DNA from: Gemmatimonadetes bacterium 2013_60CM_65_52 | GTDB lineage: Bacteria > Gemmatimonadota > Gemmatimonadetes > Gemmatimonadales > Gemmatimonadaceae | DNA length: 57,347 nt | Direction of reading: 5' to 3' | NCBI GenBank assembly: GCA_002215645.1 | Contig: NGFI01000009.1 | Span: 1 to 57,347, forward strand | In this document: one piece after another, positions 1 to 9,171 of the stretch | Layout of the letters: the number at the start of each line of letters is the position of its first letter | Numbering within the stretch: the stretch's first letter is position 1 | The notes under the pieces: model-generated | Seen by the model: only the letters and a program-made list of their open reading frames with translations | The model's database searches: none | What the model was told of the DNA's origin: nothing | Position numbers and translations under genes: made by a program

Positions 1-2024
1 CGTTGTTCGGGCACACCAATGCGATAGCCGCCGTGCGGCGTCGGCGTGAGATTCAGCACCACCACGGCAAAACCGTCATTGCCGCGGCGCAGATAGGAGA
101 GGACGGAATTGGCCCGATCGGCGACGTCGATCCACTCGAAGCCACGCGGCTCGCTGTCGAGCTGCCATAGCGCGGGATGCTCGCGGTAGACATGCCCCAG
201 GCGCGCGACATACGCCTGGAACGCTGCGCGATCGGGCCACTCGAGGAGATGCCACGGTAGCGACTCGTCGTGATTCCATTCCTCCGGCTGCGCCAGCTCG
301 CTGCCCATGAAGAGCAGGGATTTTCCGGGACGCGTAATCTGATACGCCAGCAGCGCCCGCAGATTGGCCATCCGTTGCCAATGGTCGCCCGGCATCTTGG
401 CGTAGAGCGACCCTTTCATGTGCACCATCTCGTCGTGCGAGAGCGGCATGATGAAATGCTCGCTGTGCTCGTAGATCATGGCGAACGTGAGCGAATCCTG
501 ATGGTAGCTTCGGAAAATGGGCGGGCGCTCGAAGTATTCGATGGTGTCGTGCATCCATCCCATGTTCCACTTGAACGTGAAGCCGAGGCCGCCCTCCTCG
601 ATCGGCCGGCTCACGCCCGGCCACGCCGTGGAATCCTCGGCGACGGTCATGCACCCCGGCGCGGCCGCATGGACGACGGCATTCATCTCGCGCAGAAAGT
701 CGATGGCCTCGAGATTCTCGCGGCCGCCGAACCGGTTGGGAACCCATTCGCCTTCCTTGCGGCTGTAATCGAGGTAGAGCATCGAGGCCACCGCGTCCAC
801 TCTCAACCCGTCCATGTGGAACTCGTTGAGCCAGTAGAGCGCGTTGTTGACGAGAAAGTTGCGGACTTCGCGACGCCCGTAGTTGAAGATCAGCGTGCCC
901 CAATCGGGATGTTCGCCGAGCCGAGCGTCCTCGTGCTCGTAGAGTGCCGTGCCGTCGAATCGGCGGAGCGCGTAATCGTCGCGAGGAAAATGCGCGGGCA
1001 CCCAGTCCAGCAACACACCGATTCCCGCGCCATGCAGGGTGTCCACGAGATAGCGGAGGTCGTCGGGCGACCCATAGCGTGACGTGGGAGCGAAGTATCC
1101 CGTGATCTGGTAGCCCCATGAGCCGTAGAACGGGTGCTCCATCACGGGCAGCAGCTCCACGTGCGTGAATCCCATGCGCGTCACGTACTCGGCGAGCCGC
1201 GGCGCGATCTCCCGATAGCTCAGGAACCGGTTGCCCTCCTCGGGCACGCGCGCCCACGATCCGAGATGGATTTCATAGATGTGGACCGGCTCCCTTACGT
1301 GGTCGCGGCCGGTCCGCGCCGACATCCACGCTCCATCGCGCCACCCGTACGTTCCTTCCGTGACCACGATGGAGGCCGTGCCCGGCGACTGCTGCATCTT
1401 GAGGCCCACCGGATCCGTCTTGATGCGCAGGTGCCCGTCCCGCGTTCGCAGCTCGTACTTGTAGAGGGCGTTCACACCCACTCCGGGGACGAACAGCTCC
1501 CACAGCCCGCTCGAGCCCATGCGGCGCATGGGGAACTGACGTCCATCCCAGTTGCACCAGTCCCCCACCACACTCACACGCTCCGCGTTCGGCGCCCATA
1601 CGGTGAACGACGCGCCTTCGTCGCCATCCACCGTGCGCAGGTGGGCGCCGAGCATGGTCCAGAGGCGACGATGCGTTCCCTCGTTGAAGAGGTGGAGATC
1701 CACGTCGCCGATCGTGGGGAGATGGCGATACGCATCGCCACGCTCCCACGTTCTGCCGTCCGATGCGATGAAGCGAAGGCCATAGCGTAGCGGCAGGCGT
1801 GCACCGGCAATCACAAGCGAGAAAAAACCACCCGATTCGTCGCGCATGGCCGTGCTGACACCATCGCGGATCACGAAGCAGTCCGCCGCCTCGGGCTGGT
1901 GAACGCGAATGATCACGCCAGACACGTCGCCCGCTTCGTACGGGTGCACGCCGAGCACCGAATGCGGATCGGCATGCCGCCCCTCCGCCAGGGCGCGTCG
2001 CGCGTCGGAGTCGAACGTCGTCAT
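1..2024 (-). CDS. glgB: 1,4-alpha-glucan branching enzyme, 3' end beyond window
   Basis: GlgB makes the alpha-1,6 branches of glycogen by cutting an alpha-1,4 chain and re-attaching it (GH13). The frame stays open from the ATG at 2024 to the left edge, giving 674 codons; the family runs to about 730, so only the C-terminal part of the all-beta domain is missing. Visible family landmarks are the N-terminal HADPHSVLGVHP stretch, the nucleophile Asp410 in GLRVDAVASMLYLDYSR, the acid/base Glu463 in TVAEDST, and the LPLSHDEMVH segment. The last visible residues (YRIGVP) match the C-terminal beta domain. The ATG overlaps the glgX stop codon as ATGA, so the two genes are translationally coupled. Confidence 0.97.
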   Translation of the reverse strand, partial: MTTFDSDARRALAEGRHADPHSVLGVHPYEAGDVSGVIIRVHQPEAADCFVIRDGVSTAMRDESGGFFSLVIAGARLPLRYGLRFIASDGRTWERGDAYRHLPTIGDVDLHLFNEGTHRRLWTMLGAHLRTVDGDEGASFTVWAPNAERVSVVGDWCNWDGRQFPMRRMGSSGLWELFVPGVGVNALYKYELRTRDGHLRIKTDPVGLKMQQSPGTASIVVTEGTYGWRDGAWMSARTGRDHVREPVHIYEIHLGSWARVPEEGNRFLSYREIAPRLAEYVTRMGFTHVELLPVMEHPFYGSWGYQITGYFAPTSRYGSPDDLRYLVDTLHGAGIGVLLDWVPAHFPRDDYALRRFDGTALYEHEDARLGEHPDWGTLIFNYGRREVRNFLVNNALYWLNEFHMDGLRVDAVASMLYLDYSRKEGEWVPNRFGGRENLEAIDFLREMNAVVHAAAPGCMTVAEDSTAWPGVSRPIEEGGLGFTFKWNMGWMHDTIEYFERPPIFRSYHQDSLTFAMIYEHSEHFIMPLSHDEMVHMKGSLYAKMPGDHWQRMANLRALLAYQITRPGKSLLFMGSELAQPEEWNHDESLPWHLLEWPDRAAFQAYVARLGHVYREHPALWQLDSEPRGFEWIDVADRANSVLSYLRRGNDGFAVVVLNLTPTPHGGYRIGVPEQ

Positions 2025-4201
2025 AGCGTGTGCTGTTCAGGGAGCGACAACCGCTCGCGCCGCGGCTGGTCGGCAACGTGGATCCGCCGATCCATTCCGT
2101 AACGCAGCAGCACCAGCGCATGCGCATCAATCGTGACGCTCAGCGCATGCTCCGGCGGCATGTCGTCGCGCGCCGAATTGAGCAGGATCACCCAGGTGTT
2201 CTCTCCTTCCAGGGCGGGCAGCGTGAAGGACACCGGTTCCGCGCCGGCGTTCATCAGGATGAGGAGCGTGTCGCCCAACACCGCATGGCCACGCTCGTCC
2301 ACTTCGTCGGTCGCCGCGCCGTCGATGAGCATGCCGAGCGCGTGCGCCTTCGCATCGCGCCAATCTACGTCCGTCAACTCCGTTCCGTCCGGCTTGAGCC
2401 ACGTCACGTCCTTGCGGTCCGAACCCGGAGGGGGCGCGCCACGGAAAAAGTGGCGGCGACGCAACACCGGATGCGCCTGTCGCATGGCAAAGAGCTTTCG
2501 CGTGAACGCCAGCAGCGCCGACGTGCCCTCATCGATCTCCCAATCCACCCAGGTGATCTCGTTGTCCTGCGCGTATGCGTTGTTGTTTCCCCCTTGTGTG
2601 CGCGCGATCTCGTCGCCGTGCGAGAGCATCGGCACGCCCTGCGAGAACGCGAGCGTCGCGAGCAGTGCCCGCGTGACGCGAATGCGCCGCTCGCGGATCA
2701 CCGGGTCGTCCGTGTCGCCCTCGACGCCCCAATTCCGGCTGAAATTCTCGTTGTGCCCGTCGCGATTGTCCTCGCCGTTGGCCTCATTGTGCTTCTGCTC
2801 GTAGCTCACCAGATCGCGGAGCGTGTAGCCATCGTGCGCCGTGATGAAGTTGATGCTCGCGTACACGCCACGATCGCTGCTCGAGAAGATGTCGCTGGAG
2901 CCCGCGAGCCGGCTTGCCAACTCGCCCACCTGTCCCGGGTCGCCGCGCCAGAAACGGCGCACGGCATCGCGATATTGCCCGTTCCATTCGGTCCAGCGCA
3001 GCGGAAAGTTGCCGGCCTGATAGCCCCCTGGCCCGACGTCCCATGGCTCCGCGATGAGCTTCACGCGCGCCAGCGTGGGATCCTGCTGCATGATGTCGAA
3101 GAACGCGGAGAGCTTGTCCACGTCGTAGAGCTCCCGGGCGAGCACCGGCGCGAGGTCGAAGCGAAAGCCATCCACGTGCATCTCGTCCACCCAATAGCGC
3201 AGCGAATCCATCACCAGCTGGATCGTGCGCGGATGCTGCATGTTGAGTGAGTTGCCCGTGCCCGTGAAATCGGTGTAGAACCGCTTGTTCTTTGCCTCCA
3301 GCCGGTAGTACGTCGCGTTGTCGATGCCCTTCAGCGACAGTGTCGGTCCCAGATGATTGCCCTCGCCGGTGTGGTTGTACACGACGTCGAGAATCACCTC
3401 GAGCCCCGCTGCGTGCAGGGTCTTCACCATGGTCTTGAACTCGTACACCTGGTTGCCGAGCCCGCGCGTGGCGTAGCGCACGTCGGGCGCAAAGAACCCG
3501 ATGGAGTTGTAGCCCCAGTAGTTGGTCAGGCCACGCTCGGCGAGGTGACGATCCACCACGAACTGATGCACGGGCAGCAGCTCGAGCGCCGTGACACCGA
3601 GAGTCTGGAAGTACTCGATCATCGGATCGCTGCAGAGGCCAAGGTACGTGCCCCGGAGCTGCGGCGGCACGTAGGGCTGCCGAATGGTCATGCCCTTCAC
3701 GTGGCACTCGTAGATGATCGTTCGGTTGTACGGGACGTTGAGCGGGCGGTCGTCTTCCCAGGTGAAGGCCGAGTCGATGACCACGGATTTCGGGACGCTG
3801 CCCGCGGAGTTGTCCGGATCGGGCTCCAGATCACTCTCACCGTCCACGCGATACGCGAACAGTGCGTTGCTCCATGTAATCGAGCCCGTGATCGCTTTCG
3901 CGTATGGGTCGATGAGCAGCTTCGCCGGATTGAAGCGATGTCCCTGCTCCGGCTCGTACGATCCGTGGACGCGATACCCGTAGAACTGCCCCGGGCGGAC
4001 ATCGGGCAGATAGCAGTGCCACACCTGGTCCGTGCGCTCCGTCAACCGGATCTTCGCGGACTCCGCGGCGTCATTCTCGTGCGCGAACAGGCACAGCTCC
4101 ACGCCGCTCGCGTGCTCGGAGAAGAGCGCGAAGTTGACGCCGGTCCCGTCCCACGAGGCTCCCAGTGGATAGGGACGGCCCGGCCAGATGCGCAGTGTCA
4201 T
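2021..4201 (-). CDS. glgX: glycogen debranching enzyme GlgX
   Basis: This GH13 isoamylase-type enzyme removes alpha-1,6 branches from partly degraded glycogen in the cytoplasm. The 726-aa protein has the N-terminal CBM48-like beta domain (about 8-110), then the TIM barrel with DVVYNHTGEGN (about 272-282), DGFRFDLAPVLAR with nucleophile Asp349, LIAEPWD with acid/base Glu385, and AHDGYTL with Asp457. The length fits the GlgX/TreX family. The start ATG at 4201 gives the usual N-terminus with G-x-PYPLGA. It sits 82 bp downstream of an HD-GYP gene and overlaps glgB by 4 bp, forming a glycogen-remodelling operon. Confidence 0.96.
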   Translation of the reverse strand: MTLRIWPGRPYPLGASWDGTGVNFALFSEHASGVELCLFAHENDAAESAKIRLTERTDQVWHCYLPDVRPGQFYGYRVHGSYEPEQGHRFNPAKLLIDPYAKAITGSITWSNALFAYRVDGESDLEPDPDNSAGSVPKSVVIDSAFTWEDDRPLNVPYNRTIIYECHVKGMTIRQPYVPPQLRGTYLGLCSDPMIEYFQTLGVTALELLPVHQFVVDRHLAERGLTNYWGYNSIGFFAPDVRYATRGLGNQVYEFKTMVKTLHAAGLEVILDVVYNHTGEGNHLGPTLSLKGIDNATYYRLEAKNKRFYTDFTGTGNSLNMQHPRTIQLVMDSLRYWVDEMHVDGFRFDLAPVLARELYDVDKLSAFFDIMQQDPTLARVKLIAEPWDVGPGGYQAGNFPLRWTEWNGQYRDAVRRFWRGDPGQVGELASRLAGSSDIFSSSDRGVYASINFITAHDGYTLRDLVSYEQKHNEANGEDNRDGHNENFSRNWGVEGDTDDPVIRERRIRVTRALLATLAFSQGVPMLSHGDEIARTQGGNNNAYAQDNEITWVDWEIDEGTSALLAFTRKLFAMRQAHPVLRRRHFFRGAPPPGSDRKDVTWLKPDGTELTDVDWRDAKAHALGMLIDGAATDEVDERGHAVLGDTLLILMNAGAEPVSFTLPALEGENTWVILLNSARDDMPPEHALSVTIDAHALVLLRYGMDRRIHVADQPRRERLSLPEQHTL

Positions 4202-4283
4202 CCGTTCATCATACTCGGCGTGCGAACGGCGCAGCCACCCTGCCGGCCGCGGTTCCGCAAGCGTACCGCAAGTACCGGCCCGC

Positions 4284-5474
4284 TCAGGCGGGCGTCGGCT
4301 CGCGGAGCTCGGCCAGGGTCGTCTGCTCGATACGGCCCTCCATGCGCCGCATCAGGTCCACGAATACTCCCGCGATGTCCGGGTCGAAATCAGTACCCGC
4401 ACCGTCCTCGATGTACTCGAGTACGCGCGCCGGTTCCCACGCCCCGCGGTAGGGCCGGTGCGTCCGCAGCGCGTCGTAGACGTCGCAGACGTGCACCAGG
4501 GCGCTCGCACAGTGGCACTCGCGGCGGACGTGGCGCGCGGGATACCCGCCGCCGTTGAGCATGATGTGATGCTCGAACGCCACTACGGCGGCGAGATCGA
4601 GTTGTTGCCCACTCGAGAGGATGAGCTTCGCCCCCTCCTTCGTGTGCCCCTGCATCACGGCGCGTTCGTCGTCGCTCAGCTTGCCCGGCTTGTTGAGGAT
4701 GTCCAGTGGAATGCGCGTCTTGCCGAGATCGTGTAACAACCCCGCCACGCCAAACGCGCGCACGTCCGCGGACGACATGCCCATGGCCTCCGCGAGTGCC
4801 ATCGTCAACACGCTCACGTTGAGCGAATGCGTCGTGGTGTACTCGTCGAATTCGCGCAGCGAGAGGAGCGGCAGCAGCATCTGCTGATCGCCGTGCATGG
4901 CGACCGCCAACGACCGCACCACGGATTCCGCCTCGAGCAGCGGCAGCAATCCGCGGTCGCCGACCTCGCCGTGCATCCATTGCACCGTCTCCACCTCGTC
5001 GCGCAGATCGTAACGGGTTCCGCGCGGTTGGCTCGCCTCCGACGACACGGCCGGCGTCGATCGTTGCTCGCCACGGATGCCGAGCGCGCCGAAGCGGATG
5101 GTGCTGCGCGGCGCCCCCGGCCGCGCTTCCGCGGTGTCGATGGTAGCAAGCGTAAGGCGCGCCACGACCTCCTCGAGAAACGTCTCGAAGTCATCGCGCG
5201 AAACGTCCGCGGCAAACTCGAGGCGCTGCACACCGGCGTTCGCGAGACGCGACGCCCATTCCCAGTCGCGCATCTCGCGAAGTGGACGCTCCGCGAACAC
5301 CACCTCGTCGCCGAGGAAGGAGAATTCGGGACGGGCGTCGTGCGCCTGGAGGTCGCGCAACAACCGGTACGCAGTGTCCACCGCGCGCGCCCGCGCGGGG
5401 TGCGATGGCGCGTACAGGGCCATCGTGGCAATGGACTGCGTGAAGGCGGTGAGAAAGCGGACGGGATCGCTCAT
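4284..5474 (-). CDS. HD-GYP domain phosphodiesterase-like protein
   Basis: The 396-aa protein joins an N-terminal domain (about 1-110) to a C-terminal HD-GYP domain (about 205-390). The predicted metal ligands are all present: His216, His248-Asp249 in LLHDLGK, His277 in QGHTKEGAKL, the His302-His303 pair and Asp331. The signature GYP reads GGGYP (308-312). HD-GYP proteins typically hydrolyse cyclic di-GMP; activity here is inferred. I chose the ATG at 5474 because it overlaps the upstream stop as ATGA, and longer in-frame starts lie inside the neighbouring gene. Its N-terminal domain resembles that of the upstream gene. The downstream genes are glgX and glgB. Confidence 0.88.
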   Translation of the reverse strand: MSDPVRFLTAFTQSIATMALYAPSHPARARAVDTAYRLLRDLQAHDARPEFSFLGDEVVFAERPLREMRDWEWASRLANAGVQRLEFAADVSRDDFETFLEEVVARLTLATIDTAEARPGAPRSTIRFGALGIRGEQRSTPAVSSEASQPRGTRYDLRDEVETVQWMHGEVGDRGLLPLLEAESVVRSLAVAMHGDQQMLLPLLSLREFDEYTTTHSLNVSVLTMALAEAMGMSSADVRAFGVAGLLHDLGKTRIPLDILNKPGKLSDDERAVMQGHTKEGAKLILSSGQQLDLAAVVAFEHHIMLNGGGYPARHVRRECHCASALVHVCDVYDALRTHRPYRGAWEPARVLEYIEDGAGTDFDPDIAGVFVDLMRRMEGRIEQTTLAELREPTPA

Positions 5475-7600
5475 TTGATTGCTTCCGTCCGCATAGTGAG
5501 CCGCTCGCCGCGCACGGCCGCACGCACCGTGGCGCTGGTGCTGGACCGTGCAAGCTCGAGGGCCGGCGTCGCACGTGAATCGCTTCCCCACCGCGCCGCA
5601 AGGACGTTGAGCGCCGCGAGCATCTCCGGCGACGTCGGGGTCAGCCGCGGCCGACGCAGCAGTCCGCCCGTGGTCATCGTGCGGCGGACGAGCCACTCGA
5701 CGCTCTGCTCATCGGACACACCCGCCACCGCGCGTACAGCGGCCACGAGCGCGGCGCTCTCCGTGATCTCGCCCCGATCGACGCGCAGCCTGATGGTGGA
5801 GGCAACCAGCGGCGGGCACCGCTCCTGCGCCGCCTGAAGGCCCGCCGCGACCACGCAAGCGTCGTCGTCCCGCACGGCCACGAGCATCGCCGCGTCGCGC
5901 GTCTCCTCGTACGAGAGCAGAAGCCTTGCCGCTTCGCGGCGGACGGCCGCGTCGCCGTGCGCGAGAAATGACCGTGCCTCGCCCGGTAGCTTTGCCGGAG
6001 CCATGCTTTTCAAACCGGCGAGCAGCTCACACACGATCGGCGGCGCAGCGGAGGCAAGCTGCGCGGCAACCGCCGGCGCGGCATCGGCCCCGAGCGAGAT
6101 GAGCGTCGCAATGAGACGATCGTGATGTGCGCCGGAGGGCAGCACGATGACCGCACGAACGAGCGCCGGCGCGCCGGCCGCGCCGAGGCGCATGGCTACA
6201 CGCCGAATCAGTTGGTGATCGAGCTTCGGCGCGACGAGCAGCGCGCCGAGCGGATCCGCCGCCGCGATGACGGTCCACAACTGCGACGAGATCTCCTCGC
6301 GTCCCGGAGGCGCTGTGTCGAGCACATCGAGCAGCTCCGCCAGTTGTCCTCGAGCGAGCGAGGCCGTCAACGCGCGCGTGACCGCATCGCCAGTAACGCC
6401 AAGCTCCAGCGCCATGAGAATCACGCGGGCCGGCTCGCAGGGAAATTGCGCCTCGTCGGGCGCAGTCGCGGGGTCAGCTCGCGACATGTGCTCCAGCGCC
6501 GCCGAATAGGCGAGCGGATTCGGGTCATCGAGCGACCACGAGCTCACCAGTCGTTCCACGTGCTCGCGAAATTCCTCGTCGGCCATGTTGCCGCGCCTGC
6601 CGGTGTCCTGCGCGGCGTGCGTTGCAAGCTTCGTCAGCATGCGCACGAGCGAGTGTGAGATCGTCTGGCCTTCCGCGTTGGCCGCCGCCTGCACCAGCTC
6701 CACCACCGCGTCCACGTTCATCCCCTGCGCGGCATCCAGCACGAACTTGCGCCGCTGTAGCGTGTCGCCGCCCATGTCGAGGAGACGGCGCAGCGTCGCC
6801 GGCTGCAGCGAGCCCACGAGCTTCGAGATCCTGCGCTTCAACCCGGCGCTCGCCTGCACCTGCGTGTCGTCGTGCCGCACTTCGTGCGCGATCTGGAGCA
6901 GGTAGCCGACGATCACCTGGTCGTACGCGGGCTCGCGATCGTGGTCGTCGATGGCCTTGGCAACGTGCTCCGGCTCGAGCTCACCGTCGGATTGGGAGCG
7001 CCCCTGCTCGGACGCGATGGCCGCACGCGCGAGGCCGACCCAGAGCTGCGCCGCGCGCGTGTCTCGTCCGCCGGGCGGCCGAGCTGATCCGTCTTCGTCT
7101 GCCGCCTCCTCCTCATCGAGCAACTCGAGCCGGTCGTACGTGAGCGGAAAGAGCTTGACGTTGACCCAGAGCGAATCGAGAATTTCCGGTTGCATGCCGA
7201 GCGGCTTTTCATCGCGCTGCGCTTCGATGCCCACGCGTTCGAGTGCCGACGCGAGCTCGTCGCGCGAGATGCCGCGGAGGAACTTCAGCGCGCCGATGTG
7301 GTGCCGGTGGAGCTTGCCCGCCAGCTCGCTGAGCAGCGGATGCAGCGCGCCCGTGGCCACGCCTTCGATGATGAGCTGGCGTCGCGCGACGCCAATGGAG
7401 AGCGCGGGACGTTCGACGAGCAGCCGGATCAGCGAGTCGTGGACCGCCTCCACCGACTGGGTGAGTAGCGGATGCCCGTGCGGGTAGATGGCATGCTTGT
7501 GCATGGCCACCGAGAGCTCCACCAGGAACTCGGACAATTCCTGAGAGAGCCGGGGCGTTTGCGCGTCGGCGCTGGCTGAACGAGGATCGGCATCGATCAC
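5471..7600 (-). CDS. large HEAT-like repeat protein paired with the HD-GYP protein
   Basis: I do not recognise a named family. The 709-aa cytoplasmic protein starts at a GTG (7600). Residues about 20-130 look like the N-terminal domain of the HD-GYP protein encoded next: both share a FLxxx core, a YPHGHP/YAPSHP turn, an alpha/beta stretch and an ISRDEL/VSRDDF segment ending in ALERV/FLEEV. A Glu/Asp-rich linker follows at about 160-170. The rest is alanine- and leucine-rich helical sequence with HEAT-like units, for example AVRREAARLLLSYE. A role as scaffold or regulator of the HD-GYP protein is inferred from the 4-bp overlap and the shared domain. Confidence 0.75.
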   Translation of the reverse strand: MIDADPRSASADAQTPRLSQELSEFLVELSVAMHKHAIYPHGHPLLTQSVEAVHDSLIRLLVERPALSIGVARRQLIIEGVATGALHPLLSELAGKLHRHHIGALKFLRGISRDELASALERVGIEAQRDEKPLGMQPEILDSLWVNVKLFPLTYDRLELLDEEEAADEDGSARPPGGRDTRAAQLWVGLARAAIASEQGRSQSDGELEPEHVAKAIDDHDREPAYDQVIVGYLLQIAHEVRHDDTQVQASAGLKRRISKLVGSLQPATLRRLLDMGGDTLQRRKFVLDAAQGMNVDAVVELVQAAANAEGQTISHSLVRMLTKLATHAAQDTGRRGNMADEEFREHVERLVSSWSLDDPNPLAYSAALEHMSRADPATAPDEAQFPCEPARVILMALELGVTGDAVTRALTASLARGQLAELLDVLDTAPPGREEISSQLWTVIAAADPLGALLVAPKLDHQLIRRVAMRLGAAGAPALVRAVIVLPSGAHHDRLIATLISLGADAAPAVAAQLASAAPPIVCELLAGLKSMAPAKLPGEARSFLAHGDAAVRREAARLLLSYEETRDAAMLVAVRDDDACVVAAGLQAAQERCPPLVASTIRLRVDRGEITESAALVAAVRAVAGVSDEQSVEWLVRRTMTTGGLLRRPRLTPTSPEMLAALNVLAARWGSDSRATPALELARSSTSATVRAAVRGERLTMRTEAIK

Positions 7601-7694
7601 GCGGCCCGCTGGGAGAACGTTTGTCTGCGAAAGGATGGGCGGGGCGCGGTCGTCCCTTTCCCCGATGACGATAACGCGTGGGCGCCCGTCACTC

Positions 7695-7714
7695 GGTCGC
7701 TGCGCTCAGCGACC
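7695..7714 (-). terminator. hairpin overlapping the anti-sigma gene stop codon
   Basis: GGTCGCTG and CAGCGACC form a perfect 8-bp stem around a 4-nt loop, with the anti-sigma stop codon (7706-7708) inside. No T-run follows on the minus strand, so it is a terminator or 3'-stability hairpin only by inference. Confidence 0.35.
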
Positions 7715-8536
7715 CGGACAACTTACGGCGCGCGCCGTCACCGGAAGATCGCGTTGTGCCGTGGCAGAGCGCCCTGCGGCCATGACGCCGGATCGCACCG
7801 TTCCCCCGCCGGTAAACGACATGTACATCGTGTGCCGCGCGCCTTCCAGCGTCAGCGCGATGCTGTCGTTGTCGGAGCGGGTTATGACAGCCCGTGCGTG
7901 CGTGTCCTTGCCATCGGGTGTCAGGACCCGCGCATGTTGCGCTGTCGAGTCGTAAGCCAGCACGAATGGCGGCGACACCTCGCCCAAGCTGGCGCGAAAC
8001 CCGGAAGACGCCTCCACCTGCATGCAGGTCGACGGGAACAGCCCGCGCAGCGGCTCGACCGCGCGCGGCGGCTGCTCCTGCCGGAGGCGGGCGACTATGG
8101 CGGAGCGCAGCAGGGAATCGGACATCGGCGGCATCGGACGTCCCGCGGCCGGCGCCATCGCGTCCGGTGCAGGGATACGCTCCACGGCCCCATGTCGGCG
8201 CGTGAGCACGACACCAATGGTGACGACAAGGGCCGCCGTGAGAACTGCACGTGCCGGTGTAACACGGAGTGCGCGCCATGTGCTCCGCGAAGCGGCTGGC
8301 GTGGGGCGAATGATCGGCGGCGGCACCTCGTCGAGCAGTCCGGCCACACGCGACGCGCCTGCGATCAGCCCTCGAGCCTCCGCAACGCGCGCCGAGCACA
8401 ACGCACACTTGGCCGCATGCGCCTCGGTTCGCGTGGCGGCGGCGGAATCGAGGGAGCCCTCGAGCCATGCGTGAATCGTCCCCTGGTCCGGATGGACGTC
8501 GTCGACGTCGCGCGTCGTGAAGCGTCGTTCGTTCAC
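7706..8536 (-). CDS. zinc-finger anti-sigma factor, single-pass membrane protein
   Basis: The 276-aa protein has an N-terminal zinc-binding anti-sigma motif, His40-x3-Cys44-x2-Cys47, followed by one predicted membrane helix at about 94-112. The roughly 160-residue C-terminal part is predicted to be extracytoplasmic and matches no domain I know. This layout is typical of ECF anti-sigma factors that hold the sigma factor at the membrane. The ATG at 8536 overlaps the sigma-factor stop as ATGA, which supports both the start and a sigma/anti-sigma pair. Confidence 0.85.
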   Translation of the reverse strand: MNERRFTTRDVDDVHPDQGTIHAWLEGSLDSAAATRTEAHAAKCALCSARVAEARGLIAGASRVAGLLDEVPPPIIRPTPAASRSTWRALRVTPARAVLTAALVVTIGVVLTRRHGAVERIPAPDAMAPAAGRPMPPMSDSLLRSAIVARLRQEQPPRAVEPLRGLFPSTCMQVEASSGFRASLGEVSPPFVLAYDSTAQHARVLTPDGKDTHARAVITRSDNDSIALTLEGARHTMYMSFTGGGTVRSGVMAAGRSATAQRDLPVTARAVSCPGR

Positions 8537-9045
8537 GCGGGCTCCGGTGCGTTGAGGAGCGCCTCGTACGCCTCCATCAGGCGGCGGCGCGCGCGTGCGA
8601 GCGTCGATCCCACGGCGGTCACGGGCATCTCCAGCGCGGCGGCGATCTCGTCGTACCGCAACCCTTCCTCGCGCATGAGGAGCGCATCGCGGTCGCGCAG
8701 CGGCAAGGTCTCGAGCGCCGAGCGCGCCATGGCCTGCTCGGCGGGCCGCTTCGCGTGCGTTGCCTCCAGATGAGAGACGATGTCCGTCTCGACGTCGGCG
8801 CGCATCAGCGCGAGGCGGGGCTGAGCTCGCGGCACACCGACGTCTTCGGAACGCGCCAGGTTGATGGCGGCGGCGAATATCGTCGAGCGCTCACCTTCCT
8901 CGTCGTCCTCGACCGCCACGCGCTCGATGGTCTCCCTCGCGATCTCCTCAGCGGCATCGCGATCGTCGAGCCGCCGCGCAATGAAGCGCGCCAGCGTGGC
9001 GTGGTAGGTGGCCGTCAGCCGGGCGGCGCGATCCTGTGGGATCAT
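8533..9045 (-). CDS. ECF-type RNA polymerase sigma factor
   Basis: This is a 170-aa sigma-70 family protein. Region 4 (about 110-165) is clear: LPLRDRDALLMREEGLRYDEIA, then AVGSTLARARRRLMEAYEAL, the standard sigma4 helix-turn-helix. Region 2 (about 5-75) is recognisable but divergent: the conserved E-D-L-x-Q-E-T-F segment reads EEIARETIERV, and an acidic EDDEEGE stretch replaces the usual aromatic-rich segment before the promoter-melting helix. It is cotranscribed with its anti-sigma factor and faces an ArsR regulator across 126 bp. Its target promoters cannot be deduced here. Confidence 0.85.
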   Translation of the reverse strand: MIPQDRAARLTATYHATLARFIARRLDDRDAAEEIARETIERVAVEDDEEGERSTIFAAAINLARSEDVGVPRAQPRLALMRADVETDIVSHLEATHAKRPAEQAMARSALETLPLRDRDALLMREEGLRYDEIAAALEMPVTAVGSTLARARRRLMEAYEALLNAPEPA

Positions 9046-9143
9046 GTCGCGTAGAATATCGCCATCCTGACGCGTCGGTGCACATACGCGAGCGGTTGGC
9101 GGCGCATGCGTAGCCGGGCGCGCGATAAAGGGGGTCTGGCGTC

Positions 9144-9157
9144 ACATAAATTTATGT
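9144..9157. promoter_or_regulatory. AT-rich perfect palindrome before the ArsR gene, probable operator
   Basis: ACATAAATTTATGT is a perfect 14-bp palindrome that is almost all A/T in an otherwise very GC-rich region. It ends 14 bp before the ArsR start and lies between the divergent sigma and ArsR genes. ArsR-family repressors commonly bind AT-rich dyads at their own promoters; binding is inferred. Confidence 0.5.
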
Positions 9158-9171
9158 TCATATATTCCGGA

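Noticed and set aside
76-1257. Long Arg-rich reading frame antisense-frame to glgB
   Set aside because: It is a shadow of the branching enzyme in another frame of the same strand; composition is Arg/Ala-rich without motifs, while the glgB frame has all GH13 landmarks.
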